64,000 bases of DNA from Deltaproteobacteria bacterium (GCA_031278395.1 JAITKM010000018.1:1-64000); one strand, 5' to 3'. Shown: positions 28,401 through 37,647, numbered from the stretch's first letter. A program made the numbers and translations. Notes: generated by a model not told the origin, from the letters alone.

Positions 28401-29641
28401 TAGTGCGAACTAATAATTTATCTTCTGCAGCCACACTTGAAATTCCGCTACTGGTAGGCGAACAGGTAATAGCTACTACCGGCACGTTGTCCAAAGATAA
28501 GCTTAAAATTTCTTTTGCTCCAACTGAGGAGGTCAAAGTTTTTGAATCGTTACTGCCAGTGGAGCAGGATATTAGTTTGTTCTCTCCGGTTGTAATTGAG
28601 AATTATAAAGAAGAGTGGAGTTTTAATGTTGATTATGCGTGGAGTTTTAAATATTCAGGTTTAAATCCAATAAATTCTGCTGACAATAAGCTTAGATTTA
28701 AACCTAATGCAGGCGAAGCCTTAGAGTTTAAAATTTTTAGACCAACCAATATTGAAGGTTATGTAATAACCTTTGATAAGGTGGACTATAATGTTTCATA
28801 TGGGCGGGGAGTAGTTACAGGGGATTTGAGGTTTGAGTTAAGGTCTGCGGATGCGGGAACTCATGAGATAAGAATTCCAAGCTTGGCTGAAATTAAAGAT
28901 TTGAGGGTCAATGGACAGCCGTACCCAGTAACTCTGGTGGAAGATAAATTAACAATTCCAGTTGTGCAGGGGACGAATCAGGTAGCCTTTAAGGTTGAGA
29001 TGAAGAGCCAAATGAAAACAGTGATGGAGTTTCCACAGTTTGATCTTGGCGCTCCAGCGGTTAATATTACACAGAATGCGTCGATGCCGTTTAGTCGATG
29101 GGTGTTGTTTGTTTCTGGTCCGTTAAAGGGTCCGGTGGTTTTGTTTTGGAGTATGTTACCAGCTTGGTTAATTGTGGCTTTTGTTTTAAGTCGTTTTAAA
29201 GCGATACCTGTATCATTTAGCCAGTGGTTTATTTTGTTATTAGGTTTAACTCAAAGTAGTGTGAGTTTAGTAATGGTAATTATTTTATGGTTTGTGGTGT
29301 TGGGAGTGCGGGATAAATTTTTCACTCAACCAAAATTTAATAAATTATTTCAAATAGGAATCCCACTTTTAACCTTGTTGTTTATTGGTAGTTTATTTGA
29401 AGGAATCTATAATGGATTACTTGGAACGTGGAACATGGAAATTATCGGCAATGTTTATAAATATAGTTCATATTTGCAGTTGCAATGGTATCAAGATGCT
29501 GTCTTAGGCAACTTGCCGTCTATAAAAATTATCTCTTTTCCAGTTTGGGTTTACAGGATGTTGATGGTTGTTTGGTCAATGTGGTTAGCTATTTATTTTG
29601 TAAAATGGATAAATTGGGGAAGTAAGATTTATTTTAAGTAA
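25406..29641 (+). CDS. Very large membrane-anchored protein of unknown function (1411 aa)
   Basis: An N-terminal signal peptide (about 1-22) leads to a beta-rich exported part (about 23-470) with Cys pairs and the phrase ILINGKETNIISRSGNPYVYLESG. A block of five or six membrane segments (about 480-660), a short exported loop, a TM near 745 and another hydrophobic segment near 790-806 ending in AVQAEG follow. Then comes a second beta-rich exported part (about 810-1225) that repeats the plan (ILINGEPALNILQETSGVFALLNKG), and finally four or so membrane segments. I recall similarly sized proteins in deltaproteobacteria but no function. It follows the GT4 gene by 62 nt. Confidence 0.75.
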   Translation: MRKIILLFLSLGWIFVNATAEASSGATFITEEKKSHKFLKEDLPQIIQDWGKWSVDGKTPNSNCDFAYDDFERKYCYYIARLEVEVNKTTVHFSQKVKTLTKGYISVPGSAEFFPKQILINGKETNIISRSGNPYVYLESGTWTLEGIISSKQDIRYLVIPTGAAVLQVVKSGVVLPNPTIENGILRFETQAIDETNAADSLSVFVYRKLTDDIPLLMTVRLNLNVTGKGRVENLGKIIPENFSLSAIDSPISVYLQKDGALIAEVKAGYFQIDLSLRQNTESLDFVLDNSPVEQEIWVLENDKSRRVIQAPQTLTSVQTQNIPMPENWKKLPAYEVRQGDRLTLKAINYNNKNQDVLTLVRNIKQMFDGSFYSIEDKINAKFKEDGRLLLTPVLKFYSSEINGLAQAVTYTSVQPEAGIEVRSGLANITNVLRSNSSGDIPVAGYNREFSNVLWNLALAPGYQLLFAAGADTVSNSWITDWDLLDVFIVALLTICFYYLFGAKKAACGLVLFILLHAVFWQFIILSFVLCGLLFLQDKIKSDLAIYKVILFVRYSLFSLLLIVSFTFAVGHLRSAIYPTLSNNLANYIWLIEGGFLSFFYLCFLLAYFIYRIFSKEQQNFWEKLFRTSVILLVAALLIFITILLVGDGSRYSSKNELSKYKKREAAVSAAYDEVFYEQGAARRSNNLSNKDNLQYQSLNVVKNVAQTGVGFPTWSLGGTIQLELKGPVSESDNFKLYLLTPTQNIILAFICVILEIFVLCWLFNFSKFKASLGKNGKEALQRLFMMAFGGLMLLAPVTAVQAEGVIPTNTILEEMGAKLTRESVPSCLPECVSIPTGVVQNVGNDLTLIIDFHSNAQLVAPLPTLRTDGAGLVQLKSILINGEPALNILQETSGVFALLNKGINQVEMHYSLAQNVTNFILLSQVKLNSLENKLVGFTLDENSSDNQTFRINRVEKLTAAEKMEFEKSSELSRMNIETFFVVERNFDIQALWKVVTRVVRTNNLSSAATLEIPLLVGEQVIATTGTLSKDKLKISFAPTEEVKVFESLLPVEQDISLFSPVVIENYKEEWSFNVDYAWSFKYSGLNPINSADNKLRFKPNAGEALEFKIFRPTNIEGYVITFDKVDYNVSYGRGVVTGDLRFELRSADAGTHEIRIPSLAEIKDLRVNGQPYPVTLVEDKLTIPVVQGTNQVAFKVEMKSQMKTVMEFPQFDLGAPAVNITQNASMPFSRWVLFVSGPLKGPVVLFWSMLPAWLIVAFVLSRFKAIPVSFSQWFILLLGLTQSSVSLVMVIILWFVVLGVRDKFFTQPKFNKLFQIGIPLLTLLFIGSLFEGIYNGLLGTWNMEIIGNVYKYSSYLQLQWYQDAVLGNLPSIKIISFPVWVYRMLMVVWSMWLAIYFVKWINWGSKIYFK

Positions 29642-29993
29642 CGCAGCACAGGTAGCGCAAGCAATCAAGAGTAACTTTAGTGGAGCCTGGAAGTGGGTGA
29701 TAGATAAGGAGTTTATTGATGATCAATTGCCTAACGGTGGTGGCTTTTTGGTAGGCGAGATAACTTCAACTTTAAATTGCACGGATTATCAATCAAGGCG
29801 GCTCAACATAAAATACCAATTAAAAGACACTAGCAAGACAGAATACGTATATATGTTAAACGGAACAGCCTTTGCTGTGTCGAGAACACTGCTTTTAATT
29901 CTTGAAAACTATCAGCAAGAAGATGGTAGTATTAGCCTTCCAAAAGTTTTACAACCATATTTAGGATTTGATGTAATAAAATGGAAAAGCTAA
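29613..29993 (+). pseudogene. Chimeric remnant: unknown segment fused to the C-terminus of seryl-tRNA synthetase
   Basis: The track ORF (GTG at 29697, 98 aa) lies in an open frame reaching back to 29613, with no ATG. The last about 75 residues match the SerRS C-terminus (EITSTLNCTDYQSRRLNIKY, LNGTAFAVSRTLL, ENYQQEDGSISLP). Catalytic motifs 1 and 2 are absent, so it cannot be an enzyme. The preceding segment (SGAWKWVIDKEFID) is not SerRS but matches the start of the ORF at 51426. I read it as a recombined gene fragment. Whether it is translated is unknown. Confidence 0.7.
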
Positions 29994-30050
29994 ATTTTTA
30001 ATTTTTCAATGTTGTTTAATAAGTATGGCGAAGAATAAAAAGGATTATAC

Positions 30051-30860
30051 CTAAACATTCAAGACCTCAGGCACAGAATAAAGACCGGGTGTTTTAATAG
30101 TTAAGAGGTTTTCAGCCAGACGTAATGCTCCATTAGCAAAAATTCTGCGGCTGGTCGCAACATGTCGTATTTCAAGGCGCTCATCTTCTCCAAGGAAATA
30201 TACGGTATGCTCACCAGCCACATTACCCCCGCGAATAGCTTGGATACCTAATTCACCCGGACAGCGAGTTGTGGCATTGCCAGTTCTGCCAATTTTTTTT
30301 CTTGAATCAAAATCTTGCTTTGTAGTAGCTTTGGCATTTAGTGCCTCGACAATCGTCTTACCCAAAGCTAGCGCAGTCCCGCTTGGAGCATCTTTTTTTC
30401 GATTATGATGAATTTCAGAAATTTCAATATCAAAACTTTCATCCAATATTTCACAACTTAGTTTTAATAACTTATGCATGACCGCAATCCCTAAACTTGT
30501 ATTGTTAGCTTGTAACACCGGCACAACCGAACTTGCCCCAGCCAAGTATTCATCTATACTTGCATCCAACCCCGTAGAACAAATTAAGGCAGGGATTTTT
30601 TGTTCTGCCGCAATACTTAAAGCTACTTTCGCCCCAGCCAACGACGAGAAATCAACAATCACATTCGCCGCGCTATATTGTTTGTTCCACTTATCAGTTA
30701 GCGGAAACTCTATGCCAGCAATCTGAGTATGCAGCGCCAAATCTTCCGCCGCTATAATGCCGCCAATTATTTTATGCTTTCCTGAATGCTTCACCGCTGC
30801 AATCACTTCGTGACCCATCCCTCCGGTTGCTCCAACTAATAATAGATTTAAGTTTGCCAT
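30051..30860 (-). CDS. dapB: 4-hydroxy-tetrahydrodipicolinate reductase
   Basis: Second enzyme of the diaminopimelate/lysine branch, reducing the DapA product with NAD(P)H. The N-terminal dinucleotide fold (LLLVGATGGMGHEVIAAV) and the active-site region EIHHNRKKDAPSGTALALG are intact. I use the ATG at 30860 (MANLNLLLVG); the track start adds ten residues that overlap dapA. About 269 residues, normal for the family. It follows dapA with a 1-nt gap, so the two form an operon making DAP for peptidoglycan and lysine. Confidence 0.95.
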   Translation of the reverse strand: MANLNLLLVGATGGMGHEVIAAVKHSGKHKIIGGIIAAEDLALHTQIAGIEFPLTDKWNKQYSAANVIVDFSSLAGAKVALSIAAEQKIPALICSTGLDASIDEYLAGASSVVPVLQANNTSLGIAVMHKLLKLSCEILDESFDIEISEIHHNRKKDAPSGTALALGKTIVEALNAKATTKQDFDSRKKIGRTGNATTRCPGELGIQAIRGGNVAGEHTVYFLGEDERLEIRHVATSRRIFANGALRLAENLLTIKTPGLYSVPEVLNV

Positions 30861-30861
30861 T

Positions 30862-31752
30862 TTAGATTTTCCCCAATTGTGACATTTCAAATTTTACTTT
30901 GGCGTAGTTTTCGACACTTAAAGAAACCAAAGGTAATCGCAAAGTTTGCCTACATAGACCTAACATAGATAATGCCGCCTTGAGCGGGGCAGGGTTAGTT
31001 TCTACAAACAAAACGTTAATCAAGTCCATAAGTTTATAATGGATTTTTAAAGCGGCTTGAAAATCATTCTGGCTAACATAATCAAACATTGCTCGATATT
31101 CTTTGCCTAAAATATGAGCTGTCGCAGAAATTGCGCCGTCTCCACCCAAAACTAAATTAGTATAAGTATAAAGATCATCTCCAGTCCAAACGTAAAAATA
31201 TTTTGAGTTTTTTCGCACTGCCCTAATAATCTGCATAGTTTGTTTTAAATCGCCGCAACAATCTTTTAAACCAATAATATTTTCAATCTTGGCAAGCTCG
31301 ACTATGGTTTCTGGCGTGATATTAATTCCTGTTCGTCCTGGAATATTATAAATAATCAGCGGGAGTTTGGTGTTTTTAGCCAGTTCTTCGTAGTGTTTTA
31401 AAATGCCGCGCATATTCGGTTTGTTGTAATAAGGCGCCACCACTAAAGCTCCAGCTATTTCTAAAGCTTCACACTCTTGAAGTAGCTCGATAGTTTTAGC
31501 CGTTGAGTTAGTTCCAGCTCCAGCAATAATTGGTACCCGTTCGTTAGCTTCTTGCTTAACAATTTTTATAACTTTGAAAAATTCTTCTGGTGTCAAGGTA
31601 GGTGATTCTCCAGTTGTGCCGCAAGGAACCAATGCTGTAGCAAGTTGTTCTGCTATACAATAATTAGTCAGTTTGCGTAGGCTTGCCTCGTCAATTGAAT
31701 AGTCGTCAGCAAACGGTGTAATAATTGGAATATGAAAACCACGAAGTTGCAT
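30862..31752 (-). CDS. dapA: 4-hydroxy-tetrahydrodipicolinate synthase
   Basis: Condenses pyruvate with aspartate semialdehyde in DAP/lysine synthesis. Family markers are LVPCGTTGESPTLTPEE (about 42-58), YYNKPNMRGI, YNIPGRTGI and the Schiff-base Lys in GLKDCCGD (about 163). Length 296 is standard. First gene of the dapA-dapB operon, divergent from ppdK across a 340-nt AT-rich space. Confidence 0.96.
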   Translation of the reverse strand: MQLRGFHIPIITPFADDYSIDEASLRKLTNYCIAEQLATALVPCGTTGESPTLTPEEFFKVIKIVKQEANERVPIIAGAGTNSTAKTIELLQECEALEIAGALVVAPYYNKPNMRGILKHYEELAKNTKLPLIIYNIPGRTGINITPETIVELAKIENIIGLKDCCGDLKQTMQIIRAVRKNSKYFYVWTGDDLYTYTNLVLGGDGAISATAHILGKEYRAMFDYVSQNDFQAALKIHYKLMDLINVLFVETNPAPLKAALSMLGLCRQTLRLPLVSLSVENYAKVKFEMSQLGKI

Positions 31753-32092
31753 ATATTTTGAGTTATTTAAGTAATAATAAGATAGCTACCTGCTGCGCTT
31801 TTTAACGTAAAAAATTAATTAAAAATTAATGAAGAAGCTAAAAAAAACACGCATTTTGTATAAAAATTTCTATGAAAATGCAACAAGTTTAGTTTAAACG
31901 ATAAAAAAGGTGGCTGTATTTTTAGATAAATAAAATCGTTCTTATGGCTTCATGCTCGGCAATAAGCATATTTTTAAAACTTAGGTATAGAAAAAAAATT
32001 TTTTTTTCGCTATGAGCTCTCCGCTTGTTAATTCTTTCTATACAAGAAATTTTTAATACTAACTATCTTATCAAATATAAGGAGATGTTTTT
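31753..32092. promoter_or_regulatory. 340-nt divergent region between dapA and ppdK
   Basis: No gene is visible. The stretch is very AT-rich, with a GCATTTT...AAAATGC inverted repeat near 31854-31882, an A8T9 palindrome near 31992-32008, and TAGTTTAAACGA near 31891. The ppdK SD (AAGGAG) sits at its right end. Promoters for both operons must lie here, but several AT-rich hexamers could serve and I do not pick one. Confidence 0.45.
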
Positions 32093-34831
32093 ATGGCAAA
32101 TGCAAAACGATGGGTTTATTTATTTACTGATGTCAAAGAAGCTGAAAGCTATGTGAACGAAGATTGGGAAAAAGTTCGAGGATTACTTGGTGGTAAGGGC
32201 GCTAATTTGGCTGAGATGACGCGTCTGGGACTGCCAGTGCCTCCCGGCTTTACAGTTACAACCGAAGGTTGCAATGCCTACTCGGCTGCGGGCGCATTTC
32301 CTGAAGGTATGTGGGAGCAAATGTTAGAAGCTTTGGGCGTGCTTACTCAACAAACAGGCGGAAAAAAACTTGGCGATCCTAAAAACCCGCTATTAGTTTC
32401 CTGTCGTTCGGGCGCAAAATTTTCTATGCCCGGCATGATGGACACGGTGCTTAATGTTGGTCTTAATGACGAAACCGCAGAAGGCATGGTGCAGCTTACG
32501 AAAAATCCGCGCTTTGTCTATGATTCATATCGTCGTTTAGTCGAAATGTTCGGAACTGTAGTTTTTGAAATACCAGATGAAGCTTTTCACGACTATTTAA
32601 AAGAATATAAAGGTCAAAAGGGCTACAAATCAGATACTGAAATGTCCGCCGACGATTGGAAAGTTATTTTAGCCTACTACAAAGATGTAGTTAAAAAACA
32701 TAAAAATTTTGATTTTCCTCAAGATCCGTATCAACAAGTTAAATTAGTTTCTGAGGCAGTGTTTAAATCTTGGAACGGAAAACGGGCGATCGACTACCGC
32801 CGCGCAACAAATATTCCTGACGATTTAGGAACAGCGGTGAATATCGTAACTATGGTGTTTGGAAATATGGGCGACGATTCTGGAACTGGCGTAGTGTTCA
32901 CTCGAAATCCCGCAACTGGCGAAAACGTCTTGTATGGCGATTATTTACTTAACGCCCAAGGCGAGGATGTTGTAGCCGGAATTCGCAATACTTCGAAAAT
33001 TGCCAACCTAATTAAAGAATTGCCAGAATCTGCCAAACAACTTGATGAGATTATCAAAAAGCTTGAAAAACATTTCAAGGATATGCAGGATGTTGAGTTC
33101 ACAATTGAACGTAACCGGCTTTACATGCTGCAAACTCGAAACGGCAAGCGCACCTCGCAAGCCGCAGTGCGCGTGGCTGTGGATATGGTAGACGAAGGTT
33201 TAATTAGCAAGGAAGAGGCACTTAGACGCGTGCGTCCTGAAGATATCGACGCGCTGTTACATCCACAGTTTGATCTTGAGGAAAAGAAAAAAGCTCAAGC
33301 TAACGGATCGCTGCTAGCAAAGGGCGTGAATGCTTCGCCAGGTGCCGCGGTGGGGCAGATTTATTTTTCAGCTGACAAAGCCGAGCAAATGGCAAAAGAG
33401 CATAAGCAAAAAGTTATCATGGTGCGTCCATTTACCAAGCCTGATGATGTGCATGGTATGTTGGCTGCAGAAGGTGTGTTGACTAGTGAAGGCGGGGCTA
33501 CTAGCCATGCTGCGGTAGTTGCCAGACAATTTGGCGTTTGTTGTGTTGTGGGCGCAGAGGCGATTAAGATTGATTTGGAAAAGAAAACTATGACCGCAGG
33601 TGGAAAAACTTTAAAGGAAGGAGATTGGATTTCAGTTGATGGTAATACTGGCGAAGTATTTGTCAGACCAATTCCAACTAAAGTGCCAGACTTTGACAAG
33701 CAAGGTGATTTATTAACACTGCTTAACTGGGCTGATGAAATTTCAGCAAGCAACGTGCGTTCTGGAGAAAATAATACGCCTAAGTGTGGTTTAATGGTTT
33801 GGGCAAATGCAGATTCTCCGCTGGACGCCAAACGCGCTAGAGCATATGGAGCAAAGGGGATTGGCTTGTGTCGAACAGAGCATATGTTTTTTGCTCCCGA
33901 AAGGCTGCCAATTGTGCAGAAAATGATTTTAGCCAAAACTTCTGCTGAGCGAATAGCCGCTTTGGATGAGTTGTTGCCATTCCAGCGTAATGATTTTACT
34001 GGGTTGTTTGAAGAGATGGACGGTTTGGCTGTTATTATCCGCTTGATTGATCCGCCGTTACACGAGTTCTTACCACATTTAGAGAAATTAATTGAAGAGG
34101 TAGCAACTTTAAAAGCTAAGGGTGAAACCAAAGGCTTAATCGAAAAAGAAGCTATGCTGGCTAATGCGAAGCGCTTGCATGAACAAAATCCAATGATGGG
34201 GCTGCGTGGCGTCCGTTTAAGTATTGTCATGCCAGAAATAGTTCAGATGCAGGTCAAGGCGATTTTTGAAGCTGCTGCAGATTGTGCGAAGAAAGGCATT
34301 AAAGTTTTTCCTGAAATAATGATTCCGCTAACTGGGCATGTTAATGAGTTAAAGGTAATTCAACCTAAACTTGAGGATATAGCTAGTGCAGTCATGAAAA
34401 CTAAGGGAGTTAAGTTCGCTTATAAATTTGGCAGTATGATTGAGATTCCTCGTGCGGCGCTGACCGCTGGAGAAATTGCCTCGTTAGCTGAGTTCTTCTC
34501 TTTTGGAACAAACGATTTAACCCAGATGACTTTTGGTTATAGTCGTGATGACGCTGAGGCTAGTTTCTTACTTGAATATGTAGAGAGAGGAATTTTGCCT
34601 AAGAATCCGTTCCAAACTTTGGATAATGATGGTGTTGGACGCTTAATTCGTCTGGCAGCAGTAGAGGGACATAAAGTTCGTCCAGAGTTGGAGGTTGGAA
34701 TTTGTGGCGAGCATGGTGGTGATCCAGAGTCTATTAAGCTGTGTTTTGATGCAGGCTTGAACTATGTAAGTTGTTCGCCATTTCGTGTGCCAGTAGCTCG
34801 GCTAGCTGCCGCGCACGCCGCATTGAAATAG
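32093..34831 (+). CDS. ppdK: Pyruvate, phosphate dikinase
   Basis: Interconverts pyruvate, ATP and Pi with PEP, AMP and PPi; in fermenters it often runs toward ATP synthesis. The 912-residue length fits the family. Order: N-terminal ATP-grasp domain (GGKGANLAEMTRLGLPVPPGF), central swivelling domain with the catalytic His in GGATSHAAVVARQFG (about 467-481), and C-terminal PEP-binding barrel (SFGTNDLTQMTFGYSRDD, VGICGEHGGDPES). SD AAGGAG lies 9 nt before ATG. Monocistronic by spacing. Confidence 0.97.
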   Translation: MANAKRWVYLFTDVKEAESYVNEDWEKVRGLLGGKGANLAEMTRLGLPVPPGFTVTTEGCNAYSAAGAFPEGMWEQMLEALGVLTQQTGGKKLGDPKNPLLVSCRSGAKFSMPGMMDTVLNVGLNDETAEGMVQLTKNPRFVYDSYRRLVEMFGTVVFEIPDEAFHDYLKEYKGQKGYKSDTEMSADDWKVILAYYKDVVKKHKNFDFPQDPYQQVKLVSEAVFKSWNGKRAIDYRRATNIPDDLGTAVNIVTMVFGNMGDDSGTGVVFTRNPATGENVLYGDYLLNAQGEDVVAGIRNTSKIANLIKELPESAKQLDEIIKKLEKHFKDMQDVEFTIERNRLYMLQTRNGKRTSQAAVRVAVDMVDEGLISKEEALRRVRPEDIDALLHPQFDLEEKKKAQANGSLLAKGVNASPGAAVGQIYFSADKAEQMAKEHKQKVIMVRPFTKPDDVHGMLAAEGVLTSEGGATSHAAVVARQFGVCCVVGAEAIKIDLEKKTMTAGGKTLKEGDWISVDGNTGEVFVRPIPTKVPDFDKQGDLLTLLNWADEISASNVRSGENNTPKCGLMVWANADSPLDAKRARAYGAKGIGLCRTEHMFFAPERLPIVQKMILAKTSAERIAALDELLPFQRNDFTGLFEEMDGLAVIIRLIDPPLHEFLPHLEKLIEEVATLKAKGETKGLIEKEAMLANAKRLHEQNPMMGLRGVRLSIVMPEIVQMQVKAIFEAAADCAKKGIKVFPEIMIPLTGHVNELKVIQPKLEDIASAVMKTKGVKFAYKFGSMIEIPRAALTAGEIASLAEFFSFGTNDLTQMTFGYSRDDAEASFLLEYVERGILPKNPFQTLDNDGVGRLIRLAAVEGHKVRPELEVGICGEHGGDPESIKLCFDAGLNYVSCSPFRVPVARLAAAHAALK

Positions 34832-35154
34832 TCCGCCTACGATAAGCGCGGCTATCTTAGCTGTGTCTGCAAAGGGAGATATATTGAAATATTGGAACAT
34901 ATCAAGGGGTAAAGAATTAAATATCATGGTGCCAGAGTAGTGCTCCGAATGATAAGTGCTTTAAACTTTTGATAAAAATATTTTTGCATTTACTCTTGTA
35001 ATTAGTTGCAAGTTTTGCTATATCCCCGCATCTTTTTGGACAGCTAAGAAAAAAAATAACAAAAACACTCACTTAAATAGTTTGTTCTTAATTGATAATT
35101 GTCAAGACAAAATATTTACGACAAAAGAAAAAACTCCAAAATCTATAATTTATT
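34832..35154. promoter_or_regulatory. 323-nt leader region upstream of rplK
   Basis: No gene is visible. A long-range 9-bp inverted repeat links CTTAGCTGT (34856-34864) with ACAGCTAAG (35040-35048). A TTGTC...GACAA pair lies near 35099-35124. TATAAT at 35144-35149 ends only 5 nt before the rplK ATG and no SD is visible, so a very short leader is possible. secE and nusG, which usually precede rplK, are absent. Confidence 0.4.
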
Positions 35155-35607
35155 ATGGCAGAAGCTAAAAAATCATCGAAAAAGAAAATTACAGGTCAGA
35201 TAAAATTACAAATTCCAGCCGGACAAGCAAACCCTTCTCCTCCAGTAGGTCCCGCACTTGGACAACATGGCGTAAACATCATGGAGTTTTGTAAAGCCTT
35301 TAATGCTAAAACTCAAACTCAAACAGGAACTATCTTGCCCGTCATTATTACAGTTTATTCAGATCGATCTTTTGACTTTATTTTGAAAAGCCCACCAGCT
35401 TCATTCTTAATCAAAAAATTTGCTAAGCTCAAAAGCGGTTCTGGAAAACCAAATAAAGAAAAAGTAGGCGAACTCTCAAACGCCGATTTAGAAGAAATTG
35501 TAAAAATTAAAATGGAAGATTTAAATGCTTATGATCTTGAGGAAGCAAAAAAAATTATTGCTGGTTCAGCACGTAGTATGGGCGTAAAAACCCCTTATTT
35601 TTCTTGA
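35155..35607 (+). CDS. rplK: 50S ribosomal protein L11
   Basis: L11 binds 23S rRNA in the GTPase-associated centre. The glycine/proline-rich segment [22 protein letters not shown] is diagnostic. At 150 residues with a Lys/Ser-rich N-terminus it is slightly longer than most. It heads the ribosomal protein/RNA polymerase cluster. No SD is seen before the ATG. Confidence 0.97.
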   Translation: MAEAKKSSKKKITGQIKLQIPAGQANPSPPVGPALGQHGVNIMEFCKAFNAKTQTQTGTILPVIITVYSDRSFDFILKSPPASFLIKKFAKLKSGSGKPNKEKVGELSNADLEEIVKIKMEDLNAYDLEEAKKIIAGSARSMGVKTPYFS

Positions 35608-35718
35608 TTTTTAACTTAAATATACACAGCCAAGATTAGGGCTCTGTGTCACTTCTCTGAAGACGACCTCAATTCAGTGAATGTGTTTGTAAATAATGAG
35701 GGAGCTATAGGAATTAAA

Positions 35719-36417
35719 ATGGCGAAACTAAATAAAAGATTAGCGCAAGCGTATCAGCTAGTCGATAAAAATAAATTCTATCAACTTGACGAAGCTCTAA
35801 ACATACTTTGTCAAACTTCAAAAATAAAATTTGATGAAACAGTCGATTTAGCTGTCAGGCTTGGTTTAGATCCTCGTAAAGCGGAGGAAAATATTCGTGG
35901 CACAGTTGCCCTCCCACACGGCACAGGTAAAAAAGTTAGAGTTTTGGCATTTTGCAAAATTGAAAAGCAAAACGAAGCTAAAGCCGCCGGTGCTGATTAC
36001 GTTGGTGCTGAAGATTTAATTGAAAAAATTCAAAACGGCTGGTTTGAATTTGAATCAGTTATCGCTACTCCAGATATGATGGCACAAGTTGGTAAGATTG
36101 GTAAAATTCTTGGTCCACGTGGTTTAATGCCCAATCCTAAAGTTGGAACTGTTACTCAAGATATTGGTAAGACAATTGAAGCTATTAAATCTGGACGAAT
36201 TGAATACAGAATTGAAAAGGCCGGTATCGTGCACGTCGGAGCTGGAAAAATTTCCTTTGGACAGCAAAAATTAAAGGAAAATTTAGTAACGTTAATTGAA
36301 ACTCTGGTTAAAGCTAAACCTAAAACCTCAAAAGGTATTTATCTTAAAACGATTAGCTTATCTTCAACTATGGGACCAGGTTTAAAGATCGACGTAGCGC
36401 CATTTAGGAATGCTTAA
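35719..36417 (+). CDS. rplA: 50S ribosomal protein L1
   Basis: L1 forms the L1 stalk on 23S rRNA. Diagnostic segments are [24 protein letters not shown] and [22 protein letters not shown] start at the ATG at 35719 ([13 protein letters not shown], 232 residues), which fits the usual N-terminus; the track start at 35677 adds 14 residues read through the leader. A small hairpin (ACACAG/CTGTGT, 35624-35649) lies between rplK and rplA. L1 often represses its own operon, but I see no certain L1 site. Confidence 0.95.
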   Translation: MAKLNKRLAQAYQLVDKNKFYQLDEALNILCQTSKIKFDETVDLAVRLGLDPRKAEENIRGTVALPHGTGKKVRVLAFCKIEKQNEAKAAGADYVGAEDLIEKIQNGWFEFESVIATPDMMAQVGKIGKILGPRGLMPNPKVGTVTQDIGKTIEAIKSGRIEYRIEKAGIVHVGAGKISFGQQKLKENLVTLIETLVKAKPKTSKGIYLKTISLSSTMGPGLKIDVAPFRNA

Positions 36418-36477
36418 TTTTTAATACGTAAAAATAGGCTAAATTAATTACAAACAAACGAATTTTTAAATATAAAT

Positions 36478-37005
36478 ATGGCAACAATCGAAAAAGAACA
36501 AACAGTGCAAAAACTAGCAGGAAGTTTAAGCAAAGCACAGGCGACTTATATTATTAACTATCAAGGTTGTTCTTGTGCCGATATAACTCGCTTGAAAAGA
36601 CAATTAAAACCAATCGGAGCTAGTTTGGCAGTAGTTAAAAATACCTTAGTCAGACGCTCTATTAAAGGAACAAAAGTCGAAGGGCTTAGTGATTTGTTGG
36701 TCGGACCAACAGCCGTAGTTCTAGCAAATGACGACATTGTTACTCCTGCTAAAGCTTTAAAAGAGTTCGCTAAAGATCGTGAAAATTTCTCAATTAAGGG
36801 TGGATTTGTTGATGGCGCAGTTGTGGATACAAATGCAATTAATGCTTTGGCAGAATTGCCAAGCAAAGAAGAATTGTTTGCAACCTTGTTGGCTCTTATC
36901 AACGCGCCAGCTACCAGATTATTGCAAACTATTAATGCGCCAGCCAGCAATTTGGCGTGTTTGCTAAAAGCATATGAGGGAAAAATTGCTGAAGGGCAGC
37001 AATAA
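36478..37005 (+). CDS. rplJ: 50S ribosomal protein L10
   Basis: L10 is the base of the ribosomal stalk that carries L7/L12 dimers. The N-terminal RNA-binding domain contains LKRQLKPIGASLAVVKNTLVRR and the mid region LVGPTAVVLA. At 175 residues it is the usual length. The short C-terminal helix is where L12 binds. It is followed by an unusually long space (264 nt) before rplL. Confidence 0.96.
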   Translation: MATIEKEQTVQKLAGSLSKAQATYIINYQGCSCADITRLKRQLKPIGASLAVVKNTLVRRSIKGTKVEGLSDLLVGPTAVVLANDDIVTPAKALKEFAKDRENFSIKGGFVDGAVVDTNAINALAELPSKEELFATLLALINAPATRLLQTINAPASNLACLLKAYEGKIAEGQQ

Positions 37006-37022
37006 CTTCTGACCATCTTGTA

Positions 37023-37057
37023 TTTTTTGCAGGGGCAAAATGTTTCCCTACAAAAAA
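37023..37057 (+). terminator. Hairpin between rplJ and rplL
   Basis: TTTTTTG-c-AGGG pairs with CCCT-a-CAAAAAA (37023-37034 with 37046-37057). The position just past the rplJ stop suggests an attenuator or processing site that could tune L12 relative to L10. It lacks the classical T-run after the stem. A smaller ACCAC/GGTGGT hairpin lies near 37112. Confidence 0.4.
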
Positions 37058-37269
37058 TGCAAAGGACATTTAATTAGTAATTAGCGAATTCCTCTGCGTT
37101 TTTATTTTAATACCACTGAGGTGGTGTTAAACCTACAAATAGGGAAGAGAGTGGAGGAAGTGGTAAAAAATTGAGAAACAGAAATTGAAACTTTGTATCT
37201 GACGCTTCTTAAAGATCTTGTTCAATTTTTAAAATATTAACTATGATAATTTAATCCAGAGGGAATAAA

Positions 37270-37647
37270 ATGAGTGAATTAACTTTAGAACAAGTAAAAG
37301 AATTTATTAAAAACTTAACTTTAATAGATGCCGCTAAGCTGGTTAAAGACTTAGAAGAAGAACTTGGTGTTAGCGCTGCCGCTCCAGTAGCTGTAGCTGT
37401 TGGAGTAGGTGCAGGAGCTGCTTCAGTAGAAGAAAAAACTGAATTTGATGTTGTGTTAGCTGCTGTAACTGGCGACAAAATTAAAGTTATTAAGGTTGTG
37501 CGCGAGCTGACATCTTTAGGTTTAAAAGAAGCTAAAGAATTAGTTGAATCTGCTCCTAAAACAGTCAAAGAAGCAGTTTCTAAAGAAGAAGCCGCTGATA
37601 TGAAGAAGAAGCTTGAAGAGGCTGGAGCTAAGGTTGATGTTAAGTAA
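37270..37647 (+). CDS. rplL: 50S ribosomal protein L7/L12
   Basis: Stalk protein that recruits translation factors, 125 residues. An N-terminal dimerisation helix region, an Ala/Val/Gly-rich hinge ([13 protein letters not shown]) and the C-terminal domain ([24 protein letters not shown]) are all present. GAGGG precedes the start by about 6 nt. A further hairpin downstream separates it from rpoBC. Confidence 0.97.
   Translation: MSELTLEQVKEFIKNLTLIDAAKLVKDLEEELGVSAAAPVAVAVGVGAGAASVEEKTEFDVVLAAVTGDKIKVIKVVRELTSLGLKEAKELVESAPKTVKEAVSKEEAADMKKKLEEAGAKVDVK

Noticed and set aside
31992-32008. A8T9 palindrome upstream of ppdK
   Set aside because: In an AT-rich intergenic region such runs arise by chance; no T-run terminator or operator logic can be shown.
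33361-34230. 289-aa minus-strand ORF inside ppdK
   Set aside because: Antisense shadow of a well-supported gene, with composition set by the opposite frame.
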